DNA of 64,000 bases from Liolophura sinensis. Its lineage: Eukaryota; Mollusca; Polyplacophora; Chitonida; Chitonidae. Below, one piece after another: positions 21,616-32,368 of this stretch. The stretch lies in contig NC_088297.1 in the NCBI RefSeq assembly GCF_032854445.1, forward strand, positions 13,381,335 to 13,445,334, written 5' to 3'. How positions within the stretch are numbered: position 1 is the stretch's first letter; every line of letters begins with the position of its first letter. Both the position numbers and the translations under genes were made by a program. The notes beneath the pieces are model-generated. The model worked only from the letters and a program-made list of their open reading frames with translations. It did not search any database and had not been told where the DNA came from.

Positions 21616-24600
21616 TTATCCTTTCAATCCAGGTTTCAAGCTGGCAAACAGCTTAGCTCCTTTCAAATGTGTGTGCATGTCAGTCATAAAATTGTTTACG
21701 TACGAGTCTTTCTCAGATTTCTTGGACTCAAAGATCACAACCAGTGCTATCCTCTGTTCCACTTTAATGATGAAGTAAGTGCTCTGGGCTGTCTGTAAAC
21801 ATAAGTGAATAATGCATGCATGTAAAATTATATGTTAACTATAATATTATTATATTATTACATGCAAGACATAAATTTGTACTGGAGGTCCTTCGTGTGA
21901 TGTTCACCTTAAAGCATACGATTAAGTTGTTAATAATTTCAAACTGTCTGCTGAATTAATCCTCACAGGAGGGGTGTATCACTTGGTGTCAGAAGTGGGA
22001 TATGATTCGGCATTGGTGCATTTCGATAGGCACCTTCCTCAAAATATATGTTCGCCACAAAATTACTGAAATACTGCTAATAGGATATTTAACCTCAATC
22101 ACTCAGTCAAGACATATGTTTAATTTGTTCTTCATCAGAGACGCCTTTGTCAGAGACTAGGTCAGATGACCTGATGGCGCCCCCTACATGACTCACCTTG
22201 TCATATATACAAACAGCTTTGTGAAAGGCTAAGTCAGCTGACCTGACAGCGCCCCCTACATGACTCACCTTGTCATATAAACAGATGGCTTTGTCAGAGG
22301 CTAGGTCAGCTGACCTGACAGCGCCCCCTACATGACTCACCTTGTCATATATACAGACGGCTTTGTCAGAAGCTAGGTCAGCTGATCTATCAGTCATCAT
22401 CATCACCACAGTAGGCCAGTGTTGGGCAGGCCTTTCCTAAAACACAGTAAGTCAGGGTATAAAACATCATCTGTTGATCCCTTGAAGCCAATTTTTACTT
22501 AAGTTAAAATTTTAGATATTATTTAAATGCTTATTTTTTAGACAATATAAGTTAAACATAAAATAATATGGGAACATTTAATGAGTTTTATGTTAAGAAA
22601 AATATACCAAAATGTCTGAATTATACTGATGTTATAAAATTTGACATTAGATGTCAAAGTAGAAAATTACAGTCACAGCTGATGACAATGTACACCTTTA
22701 AACATCAGTCAAAGTTGATGTCAAGGTTTGTACAAAACATGGGAAAATGTTCACGAAAAGTTCAAAGTTCACAAGTTCTAGTATACTAGAAGGTATACTA
22801 GTTCATTCAAGTACGTCAAGGTATACTAGTTCATTCAAGTACGTCAATGTAATAAATATCAATCAAAGTACATGTAAAGGTATAAATCATCAAGGTTCAT
22901 GTACACAGGTTGTTGTATGTTAGTCCAGGTCAGAGGACTCACACTAGGGTATGAAAAGATGGCAGGATAGCTTCCTAAGCCCTTGGGTAGCTCTGTCTGC
23001 TTGTGAGGGTGATGATAGCCAGGCCCTTTGTATGTGCTCTCTATACCCTGAATGTCCAGCACCAGGGACACGTTGGTCGCATCAGACTTCTTGTGGAAAG
23101 AAACAATCCTACAACAGGACATTCATTCAGGCAGGTAATCTGAAAGAATTTATTTCTTTATTTCGTAGGTGTTTTATGCTGTAGTCAAGAATATTTCACT
23201 TATACGACAGTGGCCAGCTTTATGGTGGGAGGAAACCGGGCAGTGCCCGAATAAACCCACGACCATCCGCAGGTGGCTGGCAGACCTTCCCACAAACGGC
23301 TGGAGAGGAAGCCAGCATGAGCTGGAGTTGAACTCACAGTGACCGCATTGGAGGGAGGCTCCTGGGTCATTATGCTGTGCTAGTGCACTAATCAACTGAG
23401 CCACGGAGGCCCCAACTGGAAGGATGGTTAGGGGAAGGATGTTCTAAAATTTCACCTAAACTCAACATTTTTAGAGGCAAATAAATGTCCTAAAAAAATT
23501 AGTTTTCGTGCTTAAACTATCCAGTAAGCAAGGGAAATTCAGGTCCAAGCTGAACAGCAGATCATAGTTTTCTAACAATGCATGAATTACCAATCTGCCC
23601 ACAAAATGTCACCACAGAGTCACAATGGCAAAAATGAACAAAACATCACAATGATTTAGCCAAGCCAGATATACTTTCATATGTTCCCATTATTATTTAC
23701 TCTGTACATTTTAAAGCAATGTGACCGTTATCAATAGTCTTCTGCTCTGGTGATAAGAGAAAAAAAAAAAAATTGAAAAATTTTATAACTCTAAATGAAG
23801 TGGTAACGCAGATATAGAGATATCGGTACAGCCAAAAAGTCAGATGGATGGACAGACGAATGTATGGATTCTATAACATGAATGCAAACCATAAGTTGAC
23901 CACTTATACCACTCATGGTTACATACATGTCCTGATGTGTACACTTACTTTGAAACAAAATCCTCAGTGGCCTTGGCAGTCAACCCCTTCATCTCCACTG
24001 TATTGCTCTGTTTCGCTAGAGTCTCGTAAAAGTACAAGGTAAACTGAAAATACAGCAAAAACACATGGATTCAAACTTGTAACACTGGTTTACCTTCCTC
24101 CTTAAGTCAGATACCTGGCTTGTGGGCAGTCATTTGCTCTGGAGGTACCCTAATTCTTCAACCATAAGAAAAAGCAATTTTCAGTGCAATTTATGCACAT
24201 TTTTATTTGATTTTGAAGACAAATCTACATTGCTTGGGTTTACCAATTTCAGGGCTTCACGAAAAAGCACAACTTTATCAGTCTACACAGAACAATGCCT
24301 TCAGCAAATTCTTGAATTAATACCTTACAAACATGTCAAAAAGTTGAAGAATTACAGTAGCTTGATTTCTTCCACCCATGTACCTGATCACAAAAGTGAG
24401 ATATTCCTGAGTGTTAAATCCAAATCAAACACCGGTAAACAAATTGACGCAGTTTGTATTTTGCCTTTGTGGCCTTGCTGGCTCAGATGGCTACAGCACT
24501 GACTCATTATGTAATATCAGGCCATTGACTAATGTGGGTGCTAGCTCAAATCTTATTATTTCAGCTGCAGCTTTCAGTCAAGTCAAAAGTACGTGGGAAG

Positions 24601-27600
24601 GTCTGTCAGCAGCCTGTAGATGGTTGTGGGTTTCCCATAGTCTCTGTTGGGTTTCCACCTGCCACAATGCTTATTTATTTATTTATTTGATTGGTGTTTT
24701 ACGCCGTACTCAAGAATATTTCACTTATACGATGGCGGCCAGCATTATGGTGGGTGGAAACCGGTGCACAGCCCGGGGGAAACCCACGACCATCCGCAGG
24801 TTGCTGACAGACCTTCCCACTTACGACCGGAGAGGAAGCCACCATGAGCTGGACTTGGCCACAATGCTTACCGCCGTTGTATAAATGAATATTCTTGAGT
24901 TGGGCGTAAGACACCAATAAAATAAATAAATTCAGTTAAGTGTTTGGCAGGTACCTATAACCAAGGTTTGTGGTATATTTGGGGCACTTTGGTTTCCCCC
25001 TCCATAAATCTATATCAGATTAACTCTTATATAACTTATATTATATAACTCTTTAGAACAGTCCAAAACATGTATTGAGTAATAAATATATGTATTTTGT
25101 TTTACCTTGGACAGTAGTGACCCCTTGAACTTGACAAGCCATTGATATAAAGCTGGGAGAGATGACTGTTTCAAGCTGATACTCCCAAATGCGGACTTCC
25201 TGGACTGTCAGCAACAACAACAACAACATCAACAGACTGAGTTAAACAATATCTTCATAATTCCAGTCTTATATGTCATATTCAGAAGTCAAACAAATAT
25301 TTTGAAAATCTTAATTTCACAAAATGTCGCATCTTATTGTAACTGTGTGTTTAGAATTTTAAAAAATACCCACAATAAATTTTACTATGTTATAGAGAAA
25401 GTTGTACACACATAAGTACATCTTCAAGAGTAAACATAATATTGCACTTTTATTCTTCCTTATCCTGGTTATATTAATTTAGCACCTGTGTCAGGCAGAT
25501 GAAGATATTTGGCTATAACACGAAATTAAGAAATAAAAACAGCCCCTAAGAGCATGAAATTAACACAAATGCAATACATTTAACTTTATAATAGATGACG
25601 TATTTGATCCACTGAAACAACTGGAATACCAAAATATCGGGGAAAATTTCCATACCAATTTACATGTCACAACATGTTACTACAGACAATATATGTACTG
25701 CAGAGAAAATATCCAAAACTGACCCAAATGAGTAACTAAATACATGTATACATTTAAAAGCATCACATTTTACACTTGCCAGAAATGATATTTTCCCCTT
25801 TACAACTCATAAACTGTAAAATTTAAGGCCTTGTTTATATGAGAGAAATATGAGAGCAAACTAAAACATTCTAAACAAAAAGTACAAAATAAAGTGGCAC
25901 ATAACACTGCATTGTTTTAACTAACTAGAAACAACATTTACAAAAATCAGTGGTGATAAGAAATAATGCAGGATTCATGCAACTACATTTAAGAGTTCAG
26001 ACGAACAATACAAACACTTCTCTTCCATATAAGAAAACAAGTTAAATCTGGCCATCCACTGGCAGGCACCATCTGTTTTAAAGGGGGGTAACTGTCTGCT
26101 GCCACAGGTGAAGCAGTTGCCCCCCTTGATGAACTGGCTGCTCCTCCTGGGTCTCGCACAGCATTAAACTAATGACAGTTGCCATGGTTACAAAGCGTTT
26201 TCATTTGTAGAATTACATATGAATATAGATGGAAGACAACAGGTTAAATACACACTAGGAGCATAAATATTTATGGATGAGGACTTCGGCATTTCTAGCT
26301 TGAAGAATGTCATGTTGAACTTTAGATGTCTCTTTGGACAGATTATACATTAGTCCCTTTGGGAATAACAAAAAAATTATGTGTTTAATGGCCTTTTATC
26401 TGATGTATATCCTTTCTTCTGTGCACTAAATTCTTAATTCCTTAACATACCCTGAACCTTATACGTAACAAAGTTAGGTTCAGTCAAACTTTGTTATTTG
26501 TTAAAGACTGACAGACAAGACAAAACCCTGCAGTACCCTCTGGTACCAGTATGGAACTAATAAAAACAGATGATTACTCAATCAACGAGAGATAGCTCTG
26601 GCTTACTCACCTCTTTGGCTAAAGCCGTGGCTCCCCAGGATTGGAGCTTGGTGTGAGCCTCGTGAAGCTGTAACAAGGCAGGTAAGAACTGCCACTCGAC
26701 CATCTTGATCTGAGCTAACAACAGGTGGTGGATTATCTCACATTCCAGGCTGTAGCAACAACAACGCAGAGCAGTGAAAACACATGCAACGGGAACAGCA
26801 TTTCAGTGCTTATATTAGCAATTCATAGTTTTAAAGTGATGTCATAGCTCCCCTCAGCCAATCATCAGCACACTTTTTAGTCATGTGACTGTAAACGACC
26901 TCATATCTGTCATAGGTGCTCTAAGCCAATCCTCAGCACACTTTTTAGTCACGTGACTATGGTACTGGAGGTGAAAACAAACAGAATTTAACCCTAGAGA
27001 GATACCCCTTAATATGAGTTTATCATGGATAATGAAAAATATAGTTTTTAGGTAGGATTTTTTTTTCTGGAAAAGTAATCACAATGTGCCTAACCTTCAA
27101 ATACGATAGTTTCATTGTCCTGTATAACTTTAAACTTTAGAAACGGTAAAAATCAGTATTTTGCCCATTTAGCTCTATGTTATTTATCCCCTCCCCTTGT
27201 GAGGTACCCAGATGCTCAAAGCTATAAAACTAGCTAGTGGAAATTTCCCTACAGGTCTAAGATCGCTGGATTTCAAATGTGTAGATTCGGGTGTATACCC
27301 TAATGAGGCATACTGAGAAATTGCTTCCAATGTTAAATACACTTGCTGTGACCTACTTGTAGCAAGTCCTAGTGCAGTGAAAACACTGGGAGAATCATCC
27401 CAGTATAGCTAGTAGGAATTCCCCTTTAGGAGCTGGATGTCGCATGTGGAGATTTGAATCCTGGTGTCGAAAACATTAAAGAATGCTACTTTAGTCCCAT
27501 GACAAACCATGTGGGAATGAAATGCAGGACACCCTATGGACCCGTGCTAACACCATGGCAAGTGCATGCTGTAACTGAAGCATCATGCTGAAGACACCAG

Positions 27601-30600
27601 ATGTGACACTCCCACCCAGTCCCATTATACTGACACCGGGCCAACCAGTCCTAATCTCTCAGTGCAAGCACCAAACAAGGCAGCTACCAGCAAGTACTAT
27701 TTTTTAAAGTCTATGAATATGACCCGAACCCAGTTTGATCCAAGGTCTCCCGACTTCAAGGTGGATGCTCTAACCATTACACCACCAACGCACTCTCAGG
27801 TTTGCAATGGATGAGACGTGTAACCGACTGACCTAAAGCTGGACTTGAGAGAGCTGAGGACAGGATGGTGGAAGCTCTTCTGGTTAGTCTGTATGAGATC
27901 TGTGATCAGTGTGACCAGATCCTCATAGCTCAGGTTACGGTTACTCCCCATTGTGCTCATCTGCTCATAGCTGCCGTCAGATAAGGAACTACATTGTACT
28001 TCATACAATCACAAGTGGGCAAATCTTGATACGAGTTTATTTTATTTACCTATTTATTTATTCATTCATTTATTTATTTATTTTTTTTATTTTTTTTATT
28101 TATTTATTCATTCATTCATTCATTCATTTATTCATTTATTTATTTATTTATATATTAGTTGCTGAATGCCATACTCAAGAATTTTCACTTATACGATGGT
28201 GGTTAATGTGGGGATGGAGGCAGTTGGAGTGCCCAGCATAAACCCCTGACCTCTGGTAAGTTACTCACCAACTCTTCCACATGTGACGTGCAGATACGCA
28301 CACCATATTGTCAGACGACAGGTGGTATTTAATGAATGTTAAACTGGGCAAACGGTCACACAAGGCAACACAAGCAATGAGTACAGCGGCATGTACAAAT
28401 TCCTTGTCCAAGGCAGGGATTGAACTCACATTTCATGTGTTCTAGCAATTGAAAGGCAGGCGCCTTTATCTACATGACCAAGGTCCAAATACTGATTTTT
28501 GTTTTTAATATCTTTATTATTGTTGTTTGACACCATACTCAAGAATTTTTCACCACTACAATGCAAGTATATCTTGTCATCCCTGCCAGTATATCAATTT
28601 ATTTAGTTGATTTATTCAATTTGTGTTTTACGCCATACTCATAGATATTTCACTTACACAATGGCAGCCAGCATTATGGTGGGAGGAAACCCACAACCAT
28701 CTGCAGGTTGTGTCAGATCTTCCCATGTACAGCCGGAAAGGAAGCCAGCATGAGCTGGACCTCACAGCGATAGGTGAGAGGCTCCTGGGTCATTGGCCTG
28801 TGCTGGCATTCTACCCACCTAAGCCAGCAGCGTTTGTCAGGTTATACCGGCAAACTTTTCCACATCTGACATGGCACATTGATCGTAGGGAACTCCACGT
28901 AAATTACACAAAAGAGAACATGGGCACTTACTGCCACCAAAGCCTTGAGAACAAAGAAAGCAGGGGAACCATGACAATTTCTGACAAAAAGGATACAAGT
29001 CCATGGATTTTTGCCTAGCCGTGAGGAACTGACAGAGCTGTCCGCTGATGTGAGCCAGGATTTTCTCTCTCGTGGGGTCTGACGACACCATGTCAATGAT
29101 GCGGTCATTTTCCTCCACTTTTTTAAACTCTTGATAGAGCGATGAGTAGGAATTACGTGGGTTCTGAATTAAACAAGACAAACATTATCAAGTTATTTCT
29201 TTGAGGTTCAAGGCCAATTTGTGAATTTTGAAAAGGTAAGTCATCTTAGCTTTATTTTAAATATTATTTTCTGAAGAATGGATTCTTCTAGTACCACATC
29301 TAAGTTACTTAAGCAATCATTTCTTAAAGAATTTCCCTCTGAATTTACACTATAAGCTTTTAAATTTCAAAAGTTAAAATCTTCAGAACAGGAATGCATA
29401 TAGTTTCAGACATACATGTAAACATAAATGTCATAGCCAGATGTTAAAACCTTGAATTCATGGAGACTTCTATGAGCCATTTAAAATCCATGATCTGAAA
29501 CTTGTACAAACTTTACTGATTCTGCACTGAATTAAAAAAGTCGAAATTAACCATGATGAAGACATACTACACAGATACATGCCCAGTGTTAAAAAACAGC
29601 ATGTACTCACATCCTTAGCTCTCCCAAACCATTTCTGCCCCAGAAAAGTCAAGGACATATATGTCTTTTCCGCCAGAGCGAAGAAACACAGGGAGTGAAC
29701 AACGAGTCCCCAGGAAGATCCGAAGCTGGCCTTATGTGTGTCTCTCTCTTTTTCCTGTTCAGTTTTTGGTAGAAATTTACACAAACATTAACGCAGAGAA
29801 AATGAATCAAAATCATTAAACTAATGCATCATTAAGTAATGCATAAAGTAAAGAATCCTGGTCATATCTGAAATTTTGTGACTTTTTTTTCTACTATTTT
29901 TTGAATAAAAGTACAACAGAGTGAAATATTAACATGATGTTAGAGTGTCTCATTAATGTTCTAGAAACTACTGAATTTCACCTAAAGTTGATTATTTTTC
30001 AAACGACATATTCTGATTAACGTCTCATCAGAAAAACTTAATAGTTGGCATCAAAAGTATCACTTTAAGGCCAATTCATGTGCCTCTGAGTCCTTCCTCA
30101 ATGTTCCTACATGAACCTTCCTCAAGGTTCCTACATGAACCTTCCTCAAGGTTCCTACATGAACCTTCCTCAAGGTTCCTACATGAACCTTCCTCAAGGT
30201 TCCTACATGAACCTTCCTCGATGTTCCTACATGAACCTTCCTCGATGTTCCTACATGAACCTTCCTCGATGTTCCTACATGAACCTTCCTCGATGTTCCT
30301 ACATGAACCTTCCTCGAGGTTCCTACATGAACCTTCCTCGAGGTTCCTACATGAACCTTCCTCAATGTTCCTACATGAACCTTCCTCAAGGTTCCTACAT
30401 GAACCTTCCTCAAGGTTCCTACATGAACCTTCCTCAATCAACCAAAATATTTCACAAACTGTAGTACATTGCACCTTCACTTCACCCGGTTCAAAGCCAT
30501 ATAAAGATATAGTCAGAAAAGGCAGTATTAAAACAACTATCATACAATTTTAATGTCACATTTTCTCATTAGCATTTAAACCCAAGGAAATGTCTGAGTG

Positions 30601-31165
30601 TCTTGGCATGCCCTAGAATTATGCTACTTGCTACTTTATTTATTTCATTGGTGTTTTATGCAGTACTCAAGAATATTTTACTTATCCGACTGCAGACATC
30701 ATTATGGTATGAGGAAAATGAGTATAGGCAGGGGGAAATCTACGACCATCCGCAGATAGCTGACAGACCTTCCCATATACGACTGGAGAGGAAGCTATAT
30801 GTAGCATGAGCTGGATTTAAACTCACACATGCTACTTTAATATGGTGAATGACCTAAAAGTCATCTTACAAAAGGTAATTTCAGGTTTGTTTGAAAGTTA
30901 GGGTGATATCATACTGGAAATATGTAAGTTCCAGCAACAAAAGTAATATTTTATGACAATTGTTCAGACTTTCTTGGGCTAAATTTTAGGTCATTCACCA
31001 TAATTTATTCATCTGAATGTCTACAACAATTCCCATCAGTTTACTTACAGCTAATTCCTTGGCTTTGTCAAAAGCAAACTGACTGATGTGTTTAAAAAAC
31101 TGGTCGAGGAACTCTTCTTCTCTGGGCCCCACTGGGCTCGCAGCTGGTGTGGAATTCTCGGACAT
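21616..31165 (-). CDS. KICS2: KICS2 (C12orf66), KICSTOR complex subunit
   Basis: Ten exons assemble in phase: 31049-31165, 29611-29754, 28997-29163, 27833-27970, 26611-26749, 25106-25204, 23949-24043, 22943-23108, 22341-22436 and 21616-21792. The total is 1338 nt, 445 codons plus stop; as I recall it, human KICS2 is also 445 residues. Diagnostic stretches are HISQFAFDKAKELA (exon 1), LAEKTYMSLTFLGQK (2), ILAHISGQLCQFLTAR (3), SFHHPVLSSLKSSF (4), WQFLPALLQLHEAHTKLQSW (5), GLTAKATEDFVSK (7), ATNVSLVLDIQG and GPGYHHPH (8), WPTVVMMMTDRSADL (9) and IFESKKSEKDSY plus FASLKPGLKG (10). KICS2 joins KPTN, ITFG2 and SZT2 to tether GATOR1 at lysosomes and restrain mTORC1 when amino acids or glucose are scarce. 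There is no signal peptide or membrane span, as expected. The exon 3 donor (GTATCC) is weak but is fixed by the DFYEQM junction. The exon 9 donor lies in a 72-bp in-frame tandem repeat. Confidence 0.94.
22150..22400 (-). repeat. 72-bp exon-edge tandem repeat with three splice donors (KICS2 exon 9)
   Basis: The last part of KICS2 exon 9, its GTGAGT donor and a short piece of intron are repeated. Identical ATATGACAAG|GTGAGT-type donors end at 22341, 22269 and 22197, exactly 72 bp apart; a fourth, donor-less partial copy lies near 22130-22190. Because 72 is 24 codons and the frame stays open, donors 2 and 3 would add 24 or 48 residues (units starting VSHVGGAVRSADLA) and still join exon 10 in frame. 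Confidence 0.9.
22775..22852. repeat. 34-bp tandem duplication
   Basis: The text ggtatactagttcattcaag-tacgtcaa occurs twice in a row within KICS2 intron 8. Nothing functional is apparent. Confidence 0.6.
23152..23413 (-). mobile_element. SINE family A, full length
   Basis: A minus-oriented complete copy. It starts at the tail (ttatttcgtaggtgttttat), passes the core (gaccatccgcaggtggctgg) and ends at the tRNA-like head, where the complement of the A box reads ctaatcaactgagccacgg followed by aggcccc. It lies in KICS2 intron 7, only about 44 bp from exon 8. Confidence 0.88.
24149..24361. mobile_element. MITE family C, copy
   Basis: A roughly 210-bp non-autonomous element with short inverted ends: it opens with ctaattcttcaacc and closes with gttgaagaattacagta. 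Inside are words shared by all copies: gcacatttttatttgatttt, agggcttcac and agtctacacagaa. It lies in KICS2 intron 6. Confidence 0.7.
24595..24930 (+). mobile_element. SINE family A, split by a nested SINE
   Basis: The outer copy runs gtgggaaggtctgtcagcag to ccacctgccacaatgctta, is interrupted by 24674-24857, and resumes as accgccgttgtataaatg to gggcgtaagacaccaataaa. It is the older element of the pair. Confidence 0.85.
24674..24857 (-). mobile_element. SINE family A inserted inside another SINE A, with 13-bp TSD
   Basis: A minus-oriented SINE lacking its tRNA-like head lies between two exact copies of gccacaatgctta (24661-24673 and 24858-24870). That 13-bp target duplication proves retroposition into the outer SINE. 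Its core (gaccatccgcaggttgctga) is close to the consensus, so it is young relative to its host. Confidence 0.9.
26830..27195 (+). repeat. dispersed repeat D, copy 1
   Basis: About 350 bp here matches, on the opposite strand, 46845-47145. Shared landmarks in order are atagttttaaagtgatgtca, tagctcc, ccaatcatcagcacac, agtcacgtgact, actggaggt, tttaac, agtaatca, ccttcaaa and gtttcat. This copy has an internal 70-bp duplication (26855-26895 and 26915-26960). The centre carries the palindrome GTCACGTGAC at 26948-26957. Family unknown; no terminal repeats seen. Confidence 0.7.
27535..27795 (-). mobile_element. SINE family B (tRNA-derived)
   Basis: The tRNA-like head is at the high-coordinate end: on the minus strand an A-box-like tggtgtaatggttagagc is followed by a B-box-like ttggatcaaactgg. 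The core has tttggtgcttgcactgag and actggttggcccggtgtcag. It lies in KICS2 intron 4, about 40 bp from exon 4. The high-coordinate boundary is estimated. Confidence 0.65.
28036..28155. repeat. (TTTA)n/(TTCA)n microsatellite
   Basis: Tetranucleotide tract of ttta and ttca units, grown from the (ttta)n tail of the SINE copy that follows it. It lies in KICS2 intron 3. Confidence 0.85.
28145..28260 (-). mobile_element. SINE family A, partial
   Basis: A diverged minus-oriented copy with gaatgccatactcaagaatt and ttcacttatacgatgg. The core is degraded and the head absent. Confidence 0.6.
28609..28805 (-). mobile_element. SINE family A, nearly complete
   Basis: The minus-oriented copy has ttgtgttttacgccatactc, gcattatggtgggaggaaac, caggaagcc-like text and the B-box region. 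The extreme head is lost. It lies in KICS2 intron 3. A shorter tail fragment (ttgacaccatactcaagaat) lies just before it at about 28525-28560. Confidence 0.75.
30091..30440. repeat. 24-bp tandem array in KICS2 intron 1
   Basis: About fourteen near-identical copies of a 24-bp unit (gttcctacatgaaccttcct plus caag, cgag or cgat). Since 24 is divisible by three and the unit lacks stops in several frames, long open frames with 8-residue repeats arise on both strands (such as RKVHVGTL or FLHEPSSR). These are by-products of the array, not genes. The unit does not match the KICS2 exon edges. Confidence 0.92.
30634..30826 (-). mobile_element. SINE family A, partial
   Basis: A minus-oriented copy with tcattggtgttttatgcagt, agtactcaagaatatttt, gaccatccgcagatagctga and gagctggatttaaactcaca. 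The tRNA-like head is missing. It lies in KICS2 intron 1. Confidence 0.75.
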
Positions 31166-31171
31166 GGTTCT

Positions 31172-31226
31172 GATTGGGTGAACCAGATCTGTCTTATGAT
31201 AACATCGTCCAATAGGGAGACCAATA
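31172..31226 (-). promoter_or_regulatory. cluster of CCAAT boxes upstream of KICS2
   Basis: Three CCAAT pentamers, one on the minus strand (31173-31177) and two on the plus strand (31209-31213, 31221-31225), lie 8-60 bp upstream of the KICS2 ATG. The pentamer is short, so chance is possible; the clustering is the only support. Confidence 0.25.
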
Positions 31227-32242
31227 GGATCTCGGCCAGTAGTAACTTTTGAGTAGGAGGAATTTAACTTGGGGTACCCCTATCTTGGAAATGTGTCTGT
31301 TTGTCCGTCCTCAAGCACGAAGTTCAAAGCTCTGTAGTGCACATACCGTTCAAAATATCTCAACCAGGTCAAATGTTTTGGAAAGCTGGTATGTATATCT
31401 GCAAGAAAAATGAAAAAATTCCAATGACAAAGTATTTTACATTTTCTATTGACAAACATTTAGAAAATTATGGATTTTCAAGTAGATTTTCTTGTTTACA
31501 GCAGTGTTAAGAAAATACTTAAAAGCCAAAAGTGTCAAAATATATATCAAAAGATAGGTAATTTATCTGACAATTCACTTACAAAATATAGGACATACCT
31601 TTTAGCAACTTTGAGAAATTCCAGAAAAGTACATTTTGATCACCATCAAAGTAAACATATGCATCCAAATTGATACAGAAATGCTCATAGGCACAGTTTC
31701 CATGGATAGGAAGTTGTAATGGGGGTCTCTGTCCAGACGAACAGCTTTATCTTCCACTTCCGGATGGGTAATATAAAGACTCCAACTGAAATATAATTTG
31801 GAAAGTTTCTTTTTCAGAATTATATTTTTCGACAATACTGGAAATAATTCAATAAGCTGTGGTCTAAATATATTAACTACAAAAGAAGACAAGAGTCTGT
31901 CTGAGTAAAAAATCAAACTAAAACTGTTTATATAATTATTGCTACCGTTTATTTGCTTGATCCTAATTTTATATACTCGTGCGCACTAAGGGGACTACTC
32001 TTGTACAGGTGAGACAAAATAGTGAATGTATCTCTTTGTTCTGGATGAACAGAACTCCAAATGTCAATAAGAAATGTGTTAAGCAGTCCATGGGGTTGAC
32101 GACAGGTAGCATTATCTCTCAAATAGTCTTTTAAATGTGTGTTTAAGCTGGACGCCGTTGGGTAAAGTTAGAATTAAATTGTCGTCTGCTTGTCGAGTAC
32201 CTTACCTGAGGGCCTGAATTTGAAAGCGATTGCTCACCTGTC

Positions 32243-32252
32243 GTCACGTGAC
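32243..32252. promoter_or_regulatory. GTCACGTGAC palindrome (E-box / CLEAR-type)
   Basis: The perfect 10-bp palindrome GTCACGTGAC lies 117 bp upstream of the esterase ATG and about 1.08 kb upstream of the KICS2 ATG. It equals the core bound by MiT/TFE and USF bHLH-zip factors in other animals. Binding here is inferred. Confidence 0.35.
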
Positions 32253-32266
32253 TAGACGCTGTATCT

Positions 32267-32276
32267 CCGCCATTTT
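32267..32276 (+). promoter_or_regulatory. CCGCCATTTT, YY1-type word
   Basis: A match to the YY1 consensus about 95 bp upstream of the esterase ATG, in the usual near-start position for YY1 sites in animal promoters. Only the motif supports it. Confidence 0.3.
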
Positions 32277-32368
32277 ATGTACAGTTACCTGCGACAGGTA
32301 GAAAGAGCTCGTAGTCGTAGGAAGTGACTTTTGAGATGACTTAAGTATCTGTGATCTTCACCAAGGAG

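Larger units (their letters stand above)
31166..32368. other. head-to-head intergenic region between KICS2 and the esterase
   Basis: About 1.2 kb separates the two divergent start codons. Near KICS2 there are CCAAT words in both orientations (31173, 31209, 31221). Near the esterase start lie an E-box palindrome and a CCGCCATTTT word. The middle is AT-rich with no recognisable exon. It probably holds two separate promoters, or a shared one, plus 5' UTRs. Confidence 0.5.

Noticed and set aside
28837-29181. Minus frame extending past KICS2 exon 3 (LYPFCQKLSWFPCFLCSQ) as coding
   Set aside because: The KICS2 family alignment needs DFYEQM, which is produced by splicing at GTATCC (exon end 28997) to 27970. 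The extra residues are intron.
30060-30553. Repeat proteins encoded at 30060-30553 on both strands
   Set aside because: Open frames are forced by a 24-bp tandem unit without stops. There is no start context, no splice phase and no domain, and the stretch lies inside KICS2 intron 1.
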